A DNA stretch of 64,000 nucleotides from Bradyrhizobium sp. SZCCT0231 (GCF_018130245.1 NZ_JAFCKP010000008.1:62001-126000), one strand, 5' to 3'; shown: positions 1 through 8,532, counted from the first letter of the stretch. Made by a program: numbers and translations. Notes: a model not told the origin generated them from the sequence alone.

Positions 1-11
1 CAATATCTCAC

Positions 12-635
12 CTACCTCAAATACCCCACCACCATCCGAGTCGTCTCCTCCACCAGCGTCCGCACCGTCTTCTCCGACAGCATCTCGGCCCCGTTCAGCA
101 CGGTGTTGTGCGCGACCGCTTCGATCGCGCTGACGCAGATGAACGTCGCTAATCCCGGGTCTATCCTGCGCATCTCCTTGCGGCGGCTTTCGAGATAGGC
201 GCGCACTAAGGTATGGACCTCGCGGTTGAAGGCTTCGACATCCCTGAGCTGGCCGGTGCGGGGGATCTGTTCGGCGAGGACGCGGTGCAGTTTCGGGTTG
301 ATGCGGTGGGCTTCGATCGCGACGGTGACTAGCTTGCGCACGGCCTTGTCGATCGGCAGGTCGGCGACCTCGGTGAGCGCCGTGCGGACGATGCCCATGA
401 TCTCCTCGTTGTGACGCTCGATCACCGCGGCGACGAGGGCCTCCTTGCTCGGAAAATACTGATAGAGCGAGCCGACGCTGACGCCGGCGATCTCGGCGAT
501 GCGGTTGGTGCTCGCCATCTCGAAGCCTTCCTTGACCAGAATGCGAGCAGTCGCCTCGACCAGCGCGTCGACGGTGGCGCGGGATCGCTGCTGCGAGGCA
601 TTTTTCCGGGGTTTTGTGGGCGGTTTGCGGGCCAC
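12..635 (-). CDS. TetR/AcrR family transcriptional regulator
   Basis: This is a one-component repressor with an N-terminal TetR helix-turn-helix (RSRATVDALVEATARILVKEG, then the recognition helix in VSVGSLYQYFPSKEALV), followed by an alpha-helical ligand-binding domain ending at GYLR. The reading frame stays open to 893 and contains an ATG at 683. I prefer the GTG at 635 (207 residues) because a TATAAT box overlaps the 683 ATG and would place transcription start downstream of it. The gene diverges from the esterase at 757, and a palindrome lies between them, so it probably controls itself and that gene. Family assignment is firm; ligand and start are inferred. Confidence 0.88.
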   Translation of the reverse strand: MARKPPTKPRKNASQQRSRATVDALVEATARILVKEGFEMASTNRIAEIAGVSVGSLYQYFPSKEALVAAVIERHNEEIMGIVRTALTEVADLPIDKAVRKLVTVAIEAHRINPKLHRVLAEQIPRTGQLRDVEAFNREVHTLVRAYLESRRKEMRRIDPGLATFICVSAIEAVAHNTVLNGAEMLSEKTVRTLVEETTRMVVGYLR

Positions 636-649
636 GGCCTTGTGATCTG

Positions 650-687
650 AATGCGAGTAGGAAAAGCGAGCGAATGCTCGCATTATA
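650..687 (-). promoter_or_regulatory. TetR promoter and overlapping operator palindrome
   Basis: On the minus strand a perfect TATAAT lies at 687-682. Just downstream is a perfect inverted repeat, GCGAGC-GAAT-GCTCGC (666-681). A wider pair, AATGCGAG (650-657) and CTCGCATT (677-684), shares its right arm. A palindrome across the -10 box and predicted start is the expected position for an autorepressor. No strong -35 is visible at 17 bp; TTGCCG occurs at 19 bp. Confidence 0.6.
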
Positions 688-756
688 CCGGCAAGTGGCG
701 GCGGGTCGGCAAGCCTCTTTGTCGCCGTTTCGAATAAGCCCGATGGGGATGTGGCC

Positions 757-1731
757 ATGAGCGTTGCCAGGATCGTGTCGGCCTTGCAGTTGTGCCCGGG
801 CGGGTGCGTGTTCGGCCCGCCGGCCCGGCGCGATCCCGCACCGAGCCTGCAGAGTCGCGTCTTCAACGTGCTGCTGCGCCTTCTTCCGTTCAAGAAGCAG
901 CTGGCATCGGCCGAAGCCGTGCAGGCACACGTGCAGAAGCTCGCATTGCAGCCGGCATCGTTCGAGCCGACGGGACTTGGCCGCGGCGTCGAGGCAACGC
1001 TGACGAAGATGGGCGGATGGCCGGTCTATTACACCGCGCCGTCGTCGGGACACGAAGGCTGCAACTACGTCATGTTCCTGCATGGCGGCGGCTTCATCAA
1101 CGAGATCGTGCCGGCGCATTGGCGCCTCATTGGCGAGATGACGCGCAAGGCGCGCGTCTGCTGCGTCGTGCCGATCTATCCGCTGGCGCCGCGCGCGACC
1201 GCGAAGGACGTGGTGCCGGCGACGGCCGAGCTGCTCAGGATGCTGCTGGAAGACGCAGGCGACGCAAAGGTGACGGTAGCAGGCAATTCGGCCGGAGCTG
1301 GCCTCGCGCTCGCCGCCTGCCAATGGCTGCGCGATCGCGGTCATCGGCAGCCGAGCCGGATGGTGCTGATCTCGCCCGCAGCCGATGCCTCGGTCAGCCG
1401 CCCGGAGCAGGTGGCGATCGCGGCGCGCGATCCGATCCAGGACATTCCGGGGATCGTCGAGGCGGGGCGGCTCTATGCCGGCGAGCTCGATGTCGGCCAT
1501 CCCTTCGTCAGTCCGCTCAACGGCGCCTTCCGCGCGCTGGCGCCGATGACGATCTTTTCGGGCATGCGCGATCTGCTGTATCCCGATAGCGTCGATCTTG
1601 CCGAAAGGGCGAGGGCGGTGGGCGTGCCGGTCGAGCTGCACCTGTTGCGCGAGCAACCGCATAATTTCGCGTTCATGCCGACGCCGGAAGGGCGGCGGGC
1701 GCGTGCAATCATCTTGCGTGAGGTGGCCTAG
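757..1731 (+). CDS. alpha/beta hydrolase, HSL-type carboxylesterase/lipase
   Basis: This is a serine hydrolase of the hormone-sensitive-lipase family, likely acting on short acyl esters. Visible family features are the oxyanion HGGG motif (FLHGGGFIN), the nucleophile elbow GNSAGAG, the acid in SGMRDLLYP and the catalytic His in QPHNFAF. All triad elements are present and correctly spaced in about 324 residues, the usual length. ATG 757 is chosen over GTG 751 because GGGGA lies seven bases upstream of it. It diverges from the TetR gene and is its likely target. The substrate is unknown. Confidence 0.87.
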   Translation: MSVARIVSALQLCPGGCVFGPPARRDPAPSLQSRVFNVLLRLLPFKKQLASAEAVQAHVQKLALQPASFEPTGLGRGVEATLTKMGGWPVYYTAPSSGHEGCNYVMFLHGGGFINEIVPAHWRLIGEMTRKARVCCVVPIYPLAPRATAKDVVPATAELLRMLLEDAGDAKVTVAGNSAGAGLALAACQWLRDRGHRQPSRMVLISPAADASVSRPEQVAIAARDPIQDIPGIVEAGRLYAGELDVGHPFVSPLNGAFRALAPMTIFSGMRDLLYPDSVDLAERARAVGVPVELHLLREQPHNFAFMPTPEGRRARAIILREVA

Positions 1732-1886
1732 GGAGGTGGCGTGATCATCGTCACAGAGCGCACTGCCGCGAACGGTCCGGCGCTGGCGGTGCCGCACGGA
1801 GGGGAAAAGGCAGCCCCCGGGGCGTTTCCTCCTGGATCAGTCGTCCTGGTATCCGTCGTCTTGGTACCAGTAGTTTTGCGGGGCCT

Positions 1887-2126
1887 TCAGGCGTGGCCCT
1901 TGATCTCGTAGTGACCCGGCACGCATTTGTAGCGCTCAAGGCGCCAATTGGCGTGATAGATCGGATGCTCGCCCATCCATTTCGCCAAGGGCGCCTGTGC
2001 GCCGACCGCGCACTGCATCATCGAAATCTCGGGCGTCATGTTGCTGTCGGTCACGATTTCCTCGACGCAACTGCCTGAGCTGGCTGCGCTAAGCCGGCAA
2101 AGCACGGCAACGACGGTCACGAACAT
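1887..2126 (-). CDS. small secreted hypothetical protein
   Basis: This 79-residue protein has a short hydrophobic N-terminus (MFVTVVAVLCRLSAASSG) that could be a signal peptide, then a Cys-containing mature part (three Cys after the leader) ending in GHYEIKGHA. The ATG at 2126 is preceded by GAGGTGACAGGA, a good ribosome-binding site. A much longer frame continues upstream but has no coding character there. I do not recognise a family. The ribosome-binding site and leader are the grounds for calling it real. Confidence 0.6.
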   Translation of the reverse strand: MFVTVVAVLCRLSAASSGSCVEEIVTDSNMTPEISMMQCAVGAQAPLAKWMGEHPIYHANWRLERYKCVPGHYEIKGHA

Positions 2127-2684
2127 TCCTGTCACCTCATCGGTTGTTTCTGACCACGAAGAGGATGCAAGCGGAGTGCCAGAGCCTGTGACACGCAAAC
2201 AACACGCTGGCCTAGCCGACTCAACCCAGCGTCCATCCCCCATTTGACGATTCGGATTGTAAAAAAATTGCCCTTGACCCGAAGCCGGACAAATACGGGA
2301 ACCTGCAGCAACACCCAGGAATGATCGATTGTCGGGGCCGCGTTGTGTATGAGCCACTTCACAAGGCCCGCACAGGAAACGCGAGGGCAGAACACGAAGG
2401 TGAGATCGACCGGCGTGATCCCGCCGATGACGACGCCGTTCCGGAAATGCCGGAGGCATCAAGCGCGCAGCACGCCGCGAGCCGCAGGCGTTGGGGGGCC
2501 TCGGCGCGTTGAAGGTGCCGTAGCTCGAGTGCCGCGAATAGTCCGTCCGCCGAAATAACGGATGTCGAACATGGCAGCACACGGCTTTTACCCGCGGATG
2601 TCGCGCTGCTACAGTTTCGCGCGCGCCTCGGTCAGCGGCGCCGTGACGAAGAAACATACCGACAAGGGGAGGGACCGAAGTCCC
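2127..2684. other. intergenic stretch with no supported gene
   Basis: The 558 bases between the small secreted protein and the SDR gene hold only short unrelated frames with no ribosome-binding site and no recognisable family. Base composition around 2240-2300 is more AT-rich than its surroundings, as expected for promoters, but I cannot name a promoter with confidence. Confidence 0.5.
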
Positions 2685-3656
2685 ATGAAGGATTTTGCTG
2701 GAAAGATCGCGGTCATCACCGGCGGCGGCACGGGAATGGGGCGCGAGCTCGCGCGGCAGCTCGTCGCCGAAGGCTGCAACGTCGCGATGTGCGACGTCTC
2801 GGAAGCCGCGATGGCCGAGACCAAGCGGCTCTGCGAGGTCGAGAAGCTGCCGCAAGGCCTGCGCGTCACGACGCATGTCGCCGACGTCGCGATCGAGGAT
2901 CATCTCAAGCGCTTTCGCGACGAGCTCGCCGCGCAGCAGAAGACGGACAAGATCCATCTCTTGTTCAACAATGCCGGCATCGGCGGCGGCGGCAGCCTGT
3001 TCACCAACACGCGCGAGCAGTGGGAGCGCACCTTCAACATCTGCTGGGGCGGGGTCTATCTCGGCGTGCGCACCTTCCTGCCGATGCTGGTTGCGGCCGA
3101 CGAGGCCCACATCGTCAACACCGCCAGCGTCAACGGCTTCTGGGCCTCGATCGGCATGGGGCAGGCGCACACCGCCTACAGCTCGGCCAAGTTCGCGGTG
3201 AAAGGATTTACCGAAGCGCTGATCAATGACCTCCGCCTGCACGCCCCGCACGTCAAATGCTCGGTGGTGATGCCCGGCCATATCGGCACCTCGATCGTCT
3301 CCAATTCGCGCAAGGTGCAGAGCGCCGATGGCTCGGAGCGGCTCAACGCCGACGAGGTGGCGCTGACCCGCAATCGCATGGTTGCGGCCGGCGTGCCGGA
3401 TGCCGACAGGATGTCGGACGAGGACATCCAGGCGGCGTTCGCCGAGCGCGCCCGCAGCTTCCTGGAGGATGCGCCGACGACGGCGGCGCAGGCGGCGAAG
3501 ATCATTCTGGACGGCGTCAAGGCGGAGCGCTGGCGCATCCTCGTCGGAGAGGACGCCAAACGTCTCGACGAGCGCGTGCGCGCCACCCCGGAGCAGGCCT
3601 ACGACCGCGCCTTCTACGAAAGTTTCACGCAGGAGGTCGGCTGGCGGCTTGGTTGA
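2685..3656 (+). CDS. SDR family NAD(P)-dependent oxidoreductase
   Basis: This is a classical short-chain dehydrogenase of 323 residues, longer than the usual 250 because of a C-terminal extension. The Rossmann cofactor motif TGGGTGMG lies near residue 13, NNAG in LLFNNAGIGG, the catalytic Ser in NTASVNGFW, and YSSAK supplies the catalytic Tyr and Lys. Start ATG 2685 (MKDFAGKIAVITGG) aligns with the family and follows GGGGAGGG. The substrate cannot be read from the sequence; a lipid, steroid-like or alcohol substrate would be typical. It stands alone, with intergenic gaps on both sides. Confidence 0.9.
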   Translation: MKDFAGKIAVITGGGTGMGRELARQLVAEGCNVAMCDVSEAAMAETKRLCEVEKLPQGLRVTTHVADVAIEDHLKRFRDELAAQQKTDKIHLLFNNAGIGGGGSLFTNTREQWERTFNICWGGVYLGVRTFLPMLVAADEAHIVNTASVNGFWASIGMGQAHTAYSSAKFAVKGFTEALINDLRLHAPHVKCSVVMPGHIGTSIVSNSRKVQSADGSERLNADEVALTRNRMVAAGVPDADRMSDEDIQAAFAERARSFLEDAPTTAAQAAKIILDGVKAERWRILVGEDAKRLDERVRATPEQAYDRAFYESFTQEVGWRLG

Positions 3657-3917
3657 GGCCGCCTCCGAGGCTCCTCCGAGGCGCGCCAATATGGGTATGA
3701 TGATCGTCATGGCAAGAGAGGCTCACCCAATTTTACGTGCCACCTCTTGCCAATGCTGGTCCCGCTCCATGAGCTGTCGGAATGTCACACATGCGACATG
3801 ACGATGTTCAAGTGATGTTGATCTCAAACGTCTGTAATGGCGCGTGCAGCGGCTTGGTCGGTGACCTGAAATGGTTTAGTCAGTCGGGGTAACGCGACGA
3901 TTAGAGCGTAGCTCCCG

Positions 3918-5030
3918 ATGATGCCCGCATGCCTCTCCGACGACTGGACCCTTTGCCCGGAGCGAGAGGACATTTCCGCTGAGTTCACGCGGCTGCTCAC
4001 CGCGGCCCAGGAGGGCGGCGCCACGATTGCGGAATGCCTCATGATCGCGCGGCAGCTGAAGCGCGGCGACGACCGGTCCTGGCATCGCGAGTGGAAGAGG
4101 CTGGCGCAAACCAATCGGCAGCGCGCCGAGGCCGCGTTCGCAGAGGGCCATCTGGCGAGCGCGCAGCGCAATTGGCTGCGTGCGATGAACTACTATGGTG
4201 CCGCGGCGATGCCGCTCGACCCGGCGGACGAGCGCCGCTGGGTTGCGGTGCTGGCGATGCAGGAATGCGCTCGCCGCTACCTCGGCGCGCGCAGCCCGGC
4301 CGGCGAGGTGGTGACGATACCCTGGCTCGACGGGCATTCGCTGCAGGGCTACTTCCTTCCTGCGCTGTCGGGGAAGGGGCGGGCTCCGACCGTGATCTGC
4401 ATCGGCGAGCCCGGCCACCGCAAGGAAGAGTTTCTGGTCAAGCTCGTGCCGCATGCGCGCGAGCGCGGCTTCTCGATGCTGGCACTCGACCTGTTCGGCG
4501 ACCAGCGCGACGACTATCTCGACGCGCTGTTGCGGCGCCGGGATCTCGAGAGCGCGATCCCCGGCGTCATGGACTATCTGGAGACGCGCGGCGACGTCGA
4601 CTTCGCGCGCGTCGGGATCATCGCCGATGGCTGGGGCTCGTCCTTCGTGGCGCGCGCGGTGTTGCAGGAGCCGCGGCTCGCCGCCGCCGTCTGCGACGGC
4701 GGCCTGTGGGACCTGCACGAGCGGGCCTTCTTTGCCAGCCGATTCGCGATGAGCGACGTCAGCATCGTCCCGGTGCCGCATGCGCCGCTGATGGCCTCCA
4801 GCGCCGACTGTCCGGTGCTGATCACGCTCGGCGAGGACGGCTGGCTCAAGGCCGATCGGGCGCGTCAGCTCGTCCAGAACTCCCGGCTCGGCAGCTCGGA
4901 TGTCATGCTGAAGGTGTTCACCGCGGCGGAGACGGGCGCGGCGCAGGGGCATGCGGACAATCCGAGCCTCGCCAACGAATACATCTTCGACTGGCTCGAA
5001 TCGCGGCTCGGCGACGCCGGGCGCATCTAG
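3918..5030 (+). CDS. alpha/beta-hydrolase-fold protein lacking the nucleophile serine
   Basis: This 370-residue protein resembles the FrsA/2,6-dihydropseudooxynicotine-hydrolase group: a helical N-terminal cap (residues 1-120), then a core starting VVTIPWLDGHSLQGYF and PTVICIGEPGH. At the nucleophile elbow, where the family has GxSxGG, it reads ADGWGS (236-241), so Gly replaces the catalytic Ser. A late acid region (LITLGEDGWL) and His (QGHADN) remain. It may be a non-catalytic or altered hydrolase; Ser241 or Ser242 could only substitute if the elbow were shifted. It is convergent with the MarR gene. Fold assignment is good; activity is doubtful. Confidence 0.8.
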   Translation: MMPACLSDDWTLCPEREDISAEFTRLLTAAQEGGATIAECLMIARQLKRGDDRSWHREWKRLAQTNRQRAEAAFAEGHLASAQRNWLRAMNYYGAAAMPLDPADERRWVAVLAMQECARRYLGARSPAGEVVTIPWLDGHSLQGYFLPALSGKGRAPTVICIGEPGHRKEEFLVKLVPHARERGFSMLALDLFGDQRDDYLDALLRRRDLESAIPGVMDYLETRGDVDFARVGIIADGWGSSFVARAVLQEPRLAAAVCDGGLWDLHERAFFASRFAMSDVSIVPVPHAPLMASSADCPVLITLGEDGWLKADRARQLVQNSRLGSSDVMLKVFTAAETGAAQGHADNPSLANEYIFDWLESRLGDAGRI

Positions 5031-5059
5031 CCGCGGCCGCCCGCGTCAGAAGCCGACCG

Positions 5060-5566
5060 TCAAAAGTCCAGGGTCAGGCGGACGCAGGCCTTTTCCAGAC
5101 GGGTCTTCAACGTCGCAAGCTTGGCGGTGAATTCCGTCAGCTCGGCTTCGTCGAACTCCTGGAAGACGAATTCCTTGATGGTCTTGTACTGCTCGTTGAG
5201 GCTCGCCAGGTGCTTCTGCGTCTTCTCGGTCAGGGACAGCCGCACCACGCGCGCGTCGGTCGGCGAGGGGCGGCGGCGCAGCAGGCCCTTCTTCTCCAGC
5301 AGCTTGGACTGGGTGGTGACGAAGGACGGATCGACGTGGAGGAGCTTGGACACGACGTTGACCGGGATGCCGTCGTCCTTGTCGAGGTCGGAGATGGCCA
5401 TCAGGATCAGCCATTGCGGCCCGCTGATGCCGAGCGTTCTCGCCCAGAACTGACGCAGCTCCTCGAGATACATGTTGATCGACGATATCTCCCAGGTGAA
5501 GCGCCTGATGATATCCAGATTGCCGATGGCGCGCAGGCGCGCTCCTTCTTTCCTCGTCGCGGACAC
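5060..5566 (-). CDS. MarR family winged-helix transcriptional regulator
   Basis: This 168-residue regulator has the MarR core: a long first helix (EISSINMYLEELRQFW), a winged helix at about residues 60-115 (VVSKLLHVDPSFVTTQSKLLEKKG) and the wing SPTDARVVRLSLTEK, then a dimerisation helix. The GTG start at 5566 follows GGAG eight bases upstream. A 15-bp palindrome 13 bases upstream suggests autoregulation. It faces the divergent porin gene across about 400 bases. The regulated function is not evident. Confidence 0.88.
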   Translation of the reverse strand: MSATRKEGARLRAIGNLDIIRRFTWEISSINMYLEELRQFWARTLGISGPQWLILMAISDLDKDDGIPVNVVSKLLHVDPSFVTTQSKLLEKKGLLRRRPSPTDARVVRLSLTEKTQKHLASLNEQYKTIKEFVFQEFDEAELTEFTAKLATLKTRLEKACVRLTLDF

Positions 5567-5578
5567 AGCGTCACTCCG

Positions 5579-5593
5579 TGAACCAATTGTTCA
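5579..5593. promoter_or_regulatory. palindromic candidate MarR operator
   Basis: TGAAC-CAATT-GTTCA is a perfect 5-bp-arm inverted repeat immediately upstream of the MarR start codon. Size and position fit a MarR dimer site, but the arms are short, so chance is possible. Confidence 0.35.
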
Positions 5594-5972
5594 GGTCGGT
5601 GTTCGTGGAATGCCATAGTCCACGCAAGCCTGCTCTGACGCAAGTGCAGAGCAGGGTAATTTCGTCACTAAAACTACAAAGATGATCAGCTCAGCAGATT
5701 GGCCCGGCCCGGGTGTTGCATGCCGGGCACAGGTTTAGTGAAACCAATAAGCTGACCTAATAAACTATTTTGATTAGCGGAACAGCGCAGGCATATTGGT
5801 CCGCGACGGTGGGGGGTACTCGATCGTCCCGTTGCAGGTGGTTCGCTCACGTCCCTCGCCTCGAATGCGGGTGTGGCCGAAAGCGCAAAGCGGCCGAGCG
5901 GATTGGAGAGACGGGGATCATGGGGGGCCTCACGGTCCGGTCTCCGCAAAATGAGCAACTTGGAGGTTTTAA
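5594..5972. other. long upstream region of the porin gene
   Basis: These 379 bases separate the MarR palindrome from the porin ATG. They include an AT-rich block near 5740-5785, the likely promoter area, and a GC-richer leader. GGAGG at about 5961 is the porin ribosome-binding site. I see no gene. Confidence 0.5.
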
Positions 5973-7496
5973 ATGAGAATGGTGAAGAGCCTTTTGCTCG
6001 GCACTGCGGCGGGTCTGATCGCCGTCGGCGGAGCCCAGGCGGCCGATCTTCCGGTCAAGGCCAAGGCGGTCGAGTACGTCAAGATCTGCACGCTGTACGG
6101 CGCCGGCTTCTACTACATCCCGGGCAGCGACACCTGCATCAAGCTGGGCGGCTATCTGCGTGCCGAAGTGGCGCTCAATGCCGGCGGCAATTACAGCGCC
6201 CAGTACAACGGCGTGTCCGCGGCCAACAACCGCCTGACCAACTACTACTCGATGCGCGCTCGTGAAGATCTCAACATCGACACCCGCACCGCGACCGAGT
6301 ACGGCGTGGTCCGCACCTATTTCGATGCGGTCTTCACCTGGACGACCGGCAGCTATGTCGGCACCGGCTCTGCCACAGGTGCGACCGGCTACAGTGCCAC
6401 GACGGCTGGCTCGTCCAGCCTCAACCCGACGGACGGCGGCATCTCGGGCGGCTCGCTCGGCGTCTACTATGCCTTCATCCAGTTCGCCGGCTTCACCATG
6501 GGTAAGGCGGTGTCGCAGTTCGACGCGCCCTGGGTCAACTATCCCGGCAACAACTTCGACCAGCTGGTCGGCGGCAGCGGCTCGACCAACGGCGTCGCCC
6601 AGTTCACCTACACGGCCGATTTCGGCCAGGGCGTGACGGCGACGATCTCGGCGCAGGACCAGACTCAGTTCTTCACGACCAACATCTGGAACACGGCCGG
6701 CATGAGCACCACCGGTGTCCTCGGCGGCGCGTACGGCTCGAACGACATCGGCGGCACCCGGTCGCCCGACATCGTCGGCACCGTCCGCGTCGACCAGGCC
6801 TGGGGCCTGTTCCAGGCGTCGGTCGCCGCGCACGACAATCACGTCGGCTACTACGGGGCCACTGAAGTCACCGGTCATCCGGAAGACAAGTGGGGCTGGG
6901 CCGTCCAGCTCGCTCTGTCGATCAAGAATATTCCGACCGGCGCCGGCGACGTGATCAACATCTCGGGCGTCTACACCGAGGGCGCGAGCCGCTACAACTT
7001 CCAGTCGCTGGCAGCGACCAGCTACTCGATGTTCGGCAGCTCGAACGCCGCCTATCAGAGCATCGGCTTCGCCGGCGTCTCTGACGCTGTGTTCGGCCCC
7101 GGCGGCAACCTCGAGCTGACCAAGACCTACGGCTTCCGCGGTGCCTACACCCACAACTGGAGCCCGTTCTGGAACACGGCCGTCTACGGCGCGTGGGCTG
7201 CGGTCAACTACAGCGGCACGGCGAAGGGCCTGATCTGCGGCAGCGCCGCGTTCGCCACCCTGACCGGCACCTGCAACCCGGACTTCAACATCGGCCAGGT
7301 CGGCGTCATCACCCGCTGGACGCCGGTGAAGAACCTGACCTTCTCGGCCGACTTCACCTACAGCCATCTCGATCAGAAGTATTCGGGCGTGATCACGACC
7401 GGAGCACTGACGAGCGTGGCCAAGCCGGCGGCCACCTACGAGCTGAAGGACCAGGACACCTACAGCCTGCTGCTGCGCGCCCAGCGCAACTGGTAA
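5973..7496 (+). CDS. porin (Omp2b-like, Rhizobiales type)
   Basis: This is a 507-residue outer-membrane trimeric-type porin. It starts with a signal peptide (MRMVKSLLLGTAAGLIAVGG, cleaved after AQA) and then ADLPVKAKAVEYVKICTLYG, typical of rhizobial porins, followed by FYYIPGSDTCIKLGGYLRAE. Glycine- and aromatic-rich alternating strands run to the terminal LLLRAQRNW, whose C-terminal aromatic residue is the signal for barrel assembly. Ribosome-binding site GGAGG precedes the start, and a strong terminator follows 25 bases after the stop. It is monocistronic and probably highly expressed. Confidence 0.95.
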   Translation: MRMVKSLLLGTAAGLIAVGGAQAADLPVKAKAVEYVKICTLYGAGFYYIPGSDTCIKLGGYLRAEVALNAGGNYSAQYNGVSAANNRLTNYYSMRAREDLNIDTRTATEYGVVRTYFDAVFTWTTGSYVGTGSATGATGYSATTAGSSSLNPTDGGISGGSLGVYYAFIQFAGFTMGKAVSQFDAPWVNYPGNNFDQLVGGSGSTNGVAQFTYTADFGQGVTATISAQDQTQFFTTNIWNTAGMSTTGVLGGAYGSNDIGGTRSPDIVGTVRVDQAWGLFQASVAAHDNHVGYYGATEVTGHPEDKWGWAVQLALSIKNIPTGAGDVINISGVYTEGASRYNFQSLAATSYSMFGSSNAAYQSIGFAGVSDAVFGPGGNLELTKTYGFRGAYTHNWSPFWNTAVYGAWAAVNYSGTAKGLICGSAAFATLTGTCNPDFNIGQVGVITRWTPVKNLTFSADFTYSHLDQKYSGVITTGALTSVAKPAATYELKDQDTYSLLLRAQRNW

Positions 7497-7520
7497 GCTT
7501 TGGGTATTCGGACGTGATGA

Positions 7521-7552
7521 AGCCCCGGCGGGAAATCGCCGGGGCTTTTTTT
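7521..7552 (+). terminator. rho-independent terminator of the porin gene
   Basis: AGCCCCGGCG pairs with CGCCGGGGCT around a GGAAAT loop and is followed by a run of six to seven T. Confidence 0.92.
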
Positions 7553-7633
7553 CGCAAGGAGGGGCGTTCGGAAAATCCGGCGGCCCGTGCGGACGGCGAA
7601 GACGAGCCATGCGATTCGATCGCCTCAAATTTA

Positions 7634-7664
7634 TTTACTTACCTGAGTTACTAAGCTATATAAC
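7634..7664 (+). promoter_or_regulatory. candidate sigma-70 promoter of a small RNA
   Basis: TTTACT (7634-7639) and TATATA (7657-7662) are spaced 17 bp apart in an AT-rich island within GC-rich DNA. Each hexamer matches the consensus at four of six positions. A shifted -10, TATAAC at 7659, matches five of six but at 19-bp spacing. Confidence 0.45.
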
Positions 7665-7668
7665 CCTC

Positions 7669-7749
7669 AGCCAAATACGAAAGTTGCGGCTCTTAGCTTC
7701 ATGCTAAGCCTCCAGAAACCTCCGGTGATGCCCCGCCGGAGGTTTTTTG
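7669..7749 (+). ncRNA. candidate small non-coding RNA downstream of the porin
   Basis: Between the porin terminator and gcrA lies a promoter-like pair, then about 80 bases without a start codon or ribosome-binding site. It ends in a second strong terminator (AACCTCCGG / CCGGAGGTT then T-rich). A second small hairpin, CTTAGC-TTCAT-GCTAAG, precedes it. Two CCTCC motifs (in CCTCCAG and AACCTCCGG) could pair with Shine-Dalgarno sequences, as in several rhizobial trans-acting RNAs. Promoter, body and terminator together make a transcript plausible; its family and targets are unknown. Confidence 0.45.
7717..7749 (+). terminator. rho-independent terminator of the candidate small RNA
   Basis: AACCTCCGG (7717-7725) pairs perfectly with CCGGAGGTT (7736-7744), followed by TTTTGTTTT. 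The T-run is on the plus strand only, so it does not serve gcrA. The porin already has its own terminator about 170 bases upstream. Confidence 0.85.
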
Positions 7750-7768
7750 TTTTCGAGATGGCGCAACG

Positions 7769-8260
7769 TCAGCCGCGCATCACGCGGGCGCGCCCATGCG
7801 GCCGGTAGGCGAGGCGGCTGTGACCGGCGCAATAGGGCTGGCCATCGGGCGCCGTGTTGCCGCAGAAGCAGAAATCGTCTTCGCCCGGTGTCGAGATCGG
7901 CCATCGGCAGCGGTTCTCGGACAGCTCCAGCAGCGAGCAGCGATTGGCCTCGTCGATCGGGCCTGCAATCACCGGCGCATCGGTCTCGCCATAGATGGTG
8001 GCGAGCATCTCGTATTGCAGCCGCGGCACGGCCTTGCGCATCCGCGCCGGCGCCAAGCCTCTGTCCTGGACCTTGCGGTCGTCGACCGTCCGGCCGCGCG
8101 TCAGATTCAGCCGCGACAGCTTGCCGATCACGGCATTGCGGCTGACGCCGATGTCGGCGGCGATCTCGCTGCAGGAGAGGCCGGCCTCGAAGTGCTGCTT
8201 CAACAGTTCAATGCGTTCGTCGGTCCAGGTTCGTGAAGAGGCTGGTGAGAGAGCAGGCAT
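7769..8260 (-). CDS. gcrA: GcrA family cell cycle regulator
   Basis: GcrA is an alphaproteobacterial sigma-70 cofactor that activates genes with CcrM-methylated GANTC sites in their promoters. The N-terminal DNA-binding part shows the hallmark WTDERIELLKQHFEAG and the helix-turn-helix SCSEIAADIGVSRNAVIGKLSR. A variable linker follows, then the C-terminal sigma-binding region with NRCRWPI and Cys-rich FCFCGN...PYCAGHSRLAYRP. ATG 8260 (MPALSPASS) is preferred to the upstream ATG at 8293 as it gives about 163 residues, the usual length. The monocistronic arrangement is typical. Confidence 0.93.
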   Translation of the reverse strand: MPALSPASSRTWTDERIELLKQHFEAGLSCSEIAADIGVSRNAVIGKLSRLNLTRGRTVDDRKVQDRGLAPARMRKAVPRLQYEMLATIYGETDAPVIAGPIDEANRCSLLELSENRCRWPISTPGEDDFCFCGNTAPDGQPYCAGHSRLAYRPHGRARVMRG

Positions 8261-8334
8261 GTGTAACGGTCCCAGGTTGCAGATGTCGGCCATCCGCCGT
8301 CTCGAGATCCGTCCGCCTCACGCACCGAGCGCGC

Positions 8335-8532
8335 TCACGTCCTGCCATTGTCGCGGATCGACAGAAGCCCGTCCTTGATGGCGAGACGGATGCCTTCCTC
8401 GATCAATGTCCGTGCGACGCCGGGAACGCTGGTGCCGTGGGTGCCCTGTCTCACCAGCTTCTCCAGGTAGGCGATGGTCGAGAGCGCCAAGGTTACGGGA
8501 ATGCGGTCAGTCTCGGCTTTTTCGGTGGCCAT
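8335..8532 (-). CDS. small hypothetical protein, possibly ribbon-helix-helix
   Basis: This 65-residue protein (MATEKAETDRIPVTLALSTIAYLEKL..., ending SIRDNGRT) has an early beta-like stretch RIPVTLAL followed by two helices (STIAYLEKLVRQGTHG, PGVARTLIEEGIRLAIKDG). This is the layout of a ribbon-helix-helix/CopG dimeric DNA-binding domain. No toxin or partner gene is adjacent; gcrA lies downstream and the acetamidase is upstream. Function is not assigned. Its clear coding character makes it likely real. Confidence 0.7.
   Translation of the reverse strand: MATEKAETDRIPVTLALSTIAYLEKLVRQGTHGTSVPGVARTLIEEGIRLAIKDGLLSIRDNGRT

Noticed and set aside
2321-2580. Small coding frames in the gap before the SDR gene, on both strands
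   Set aside because: They have no ribosome-binding site, conflict with each other and show no family similarity.
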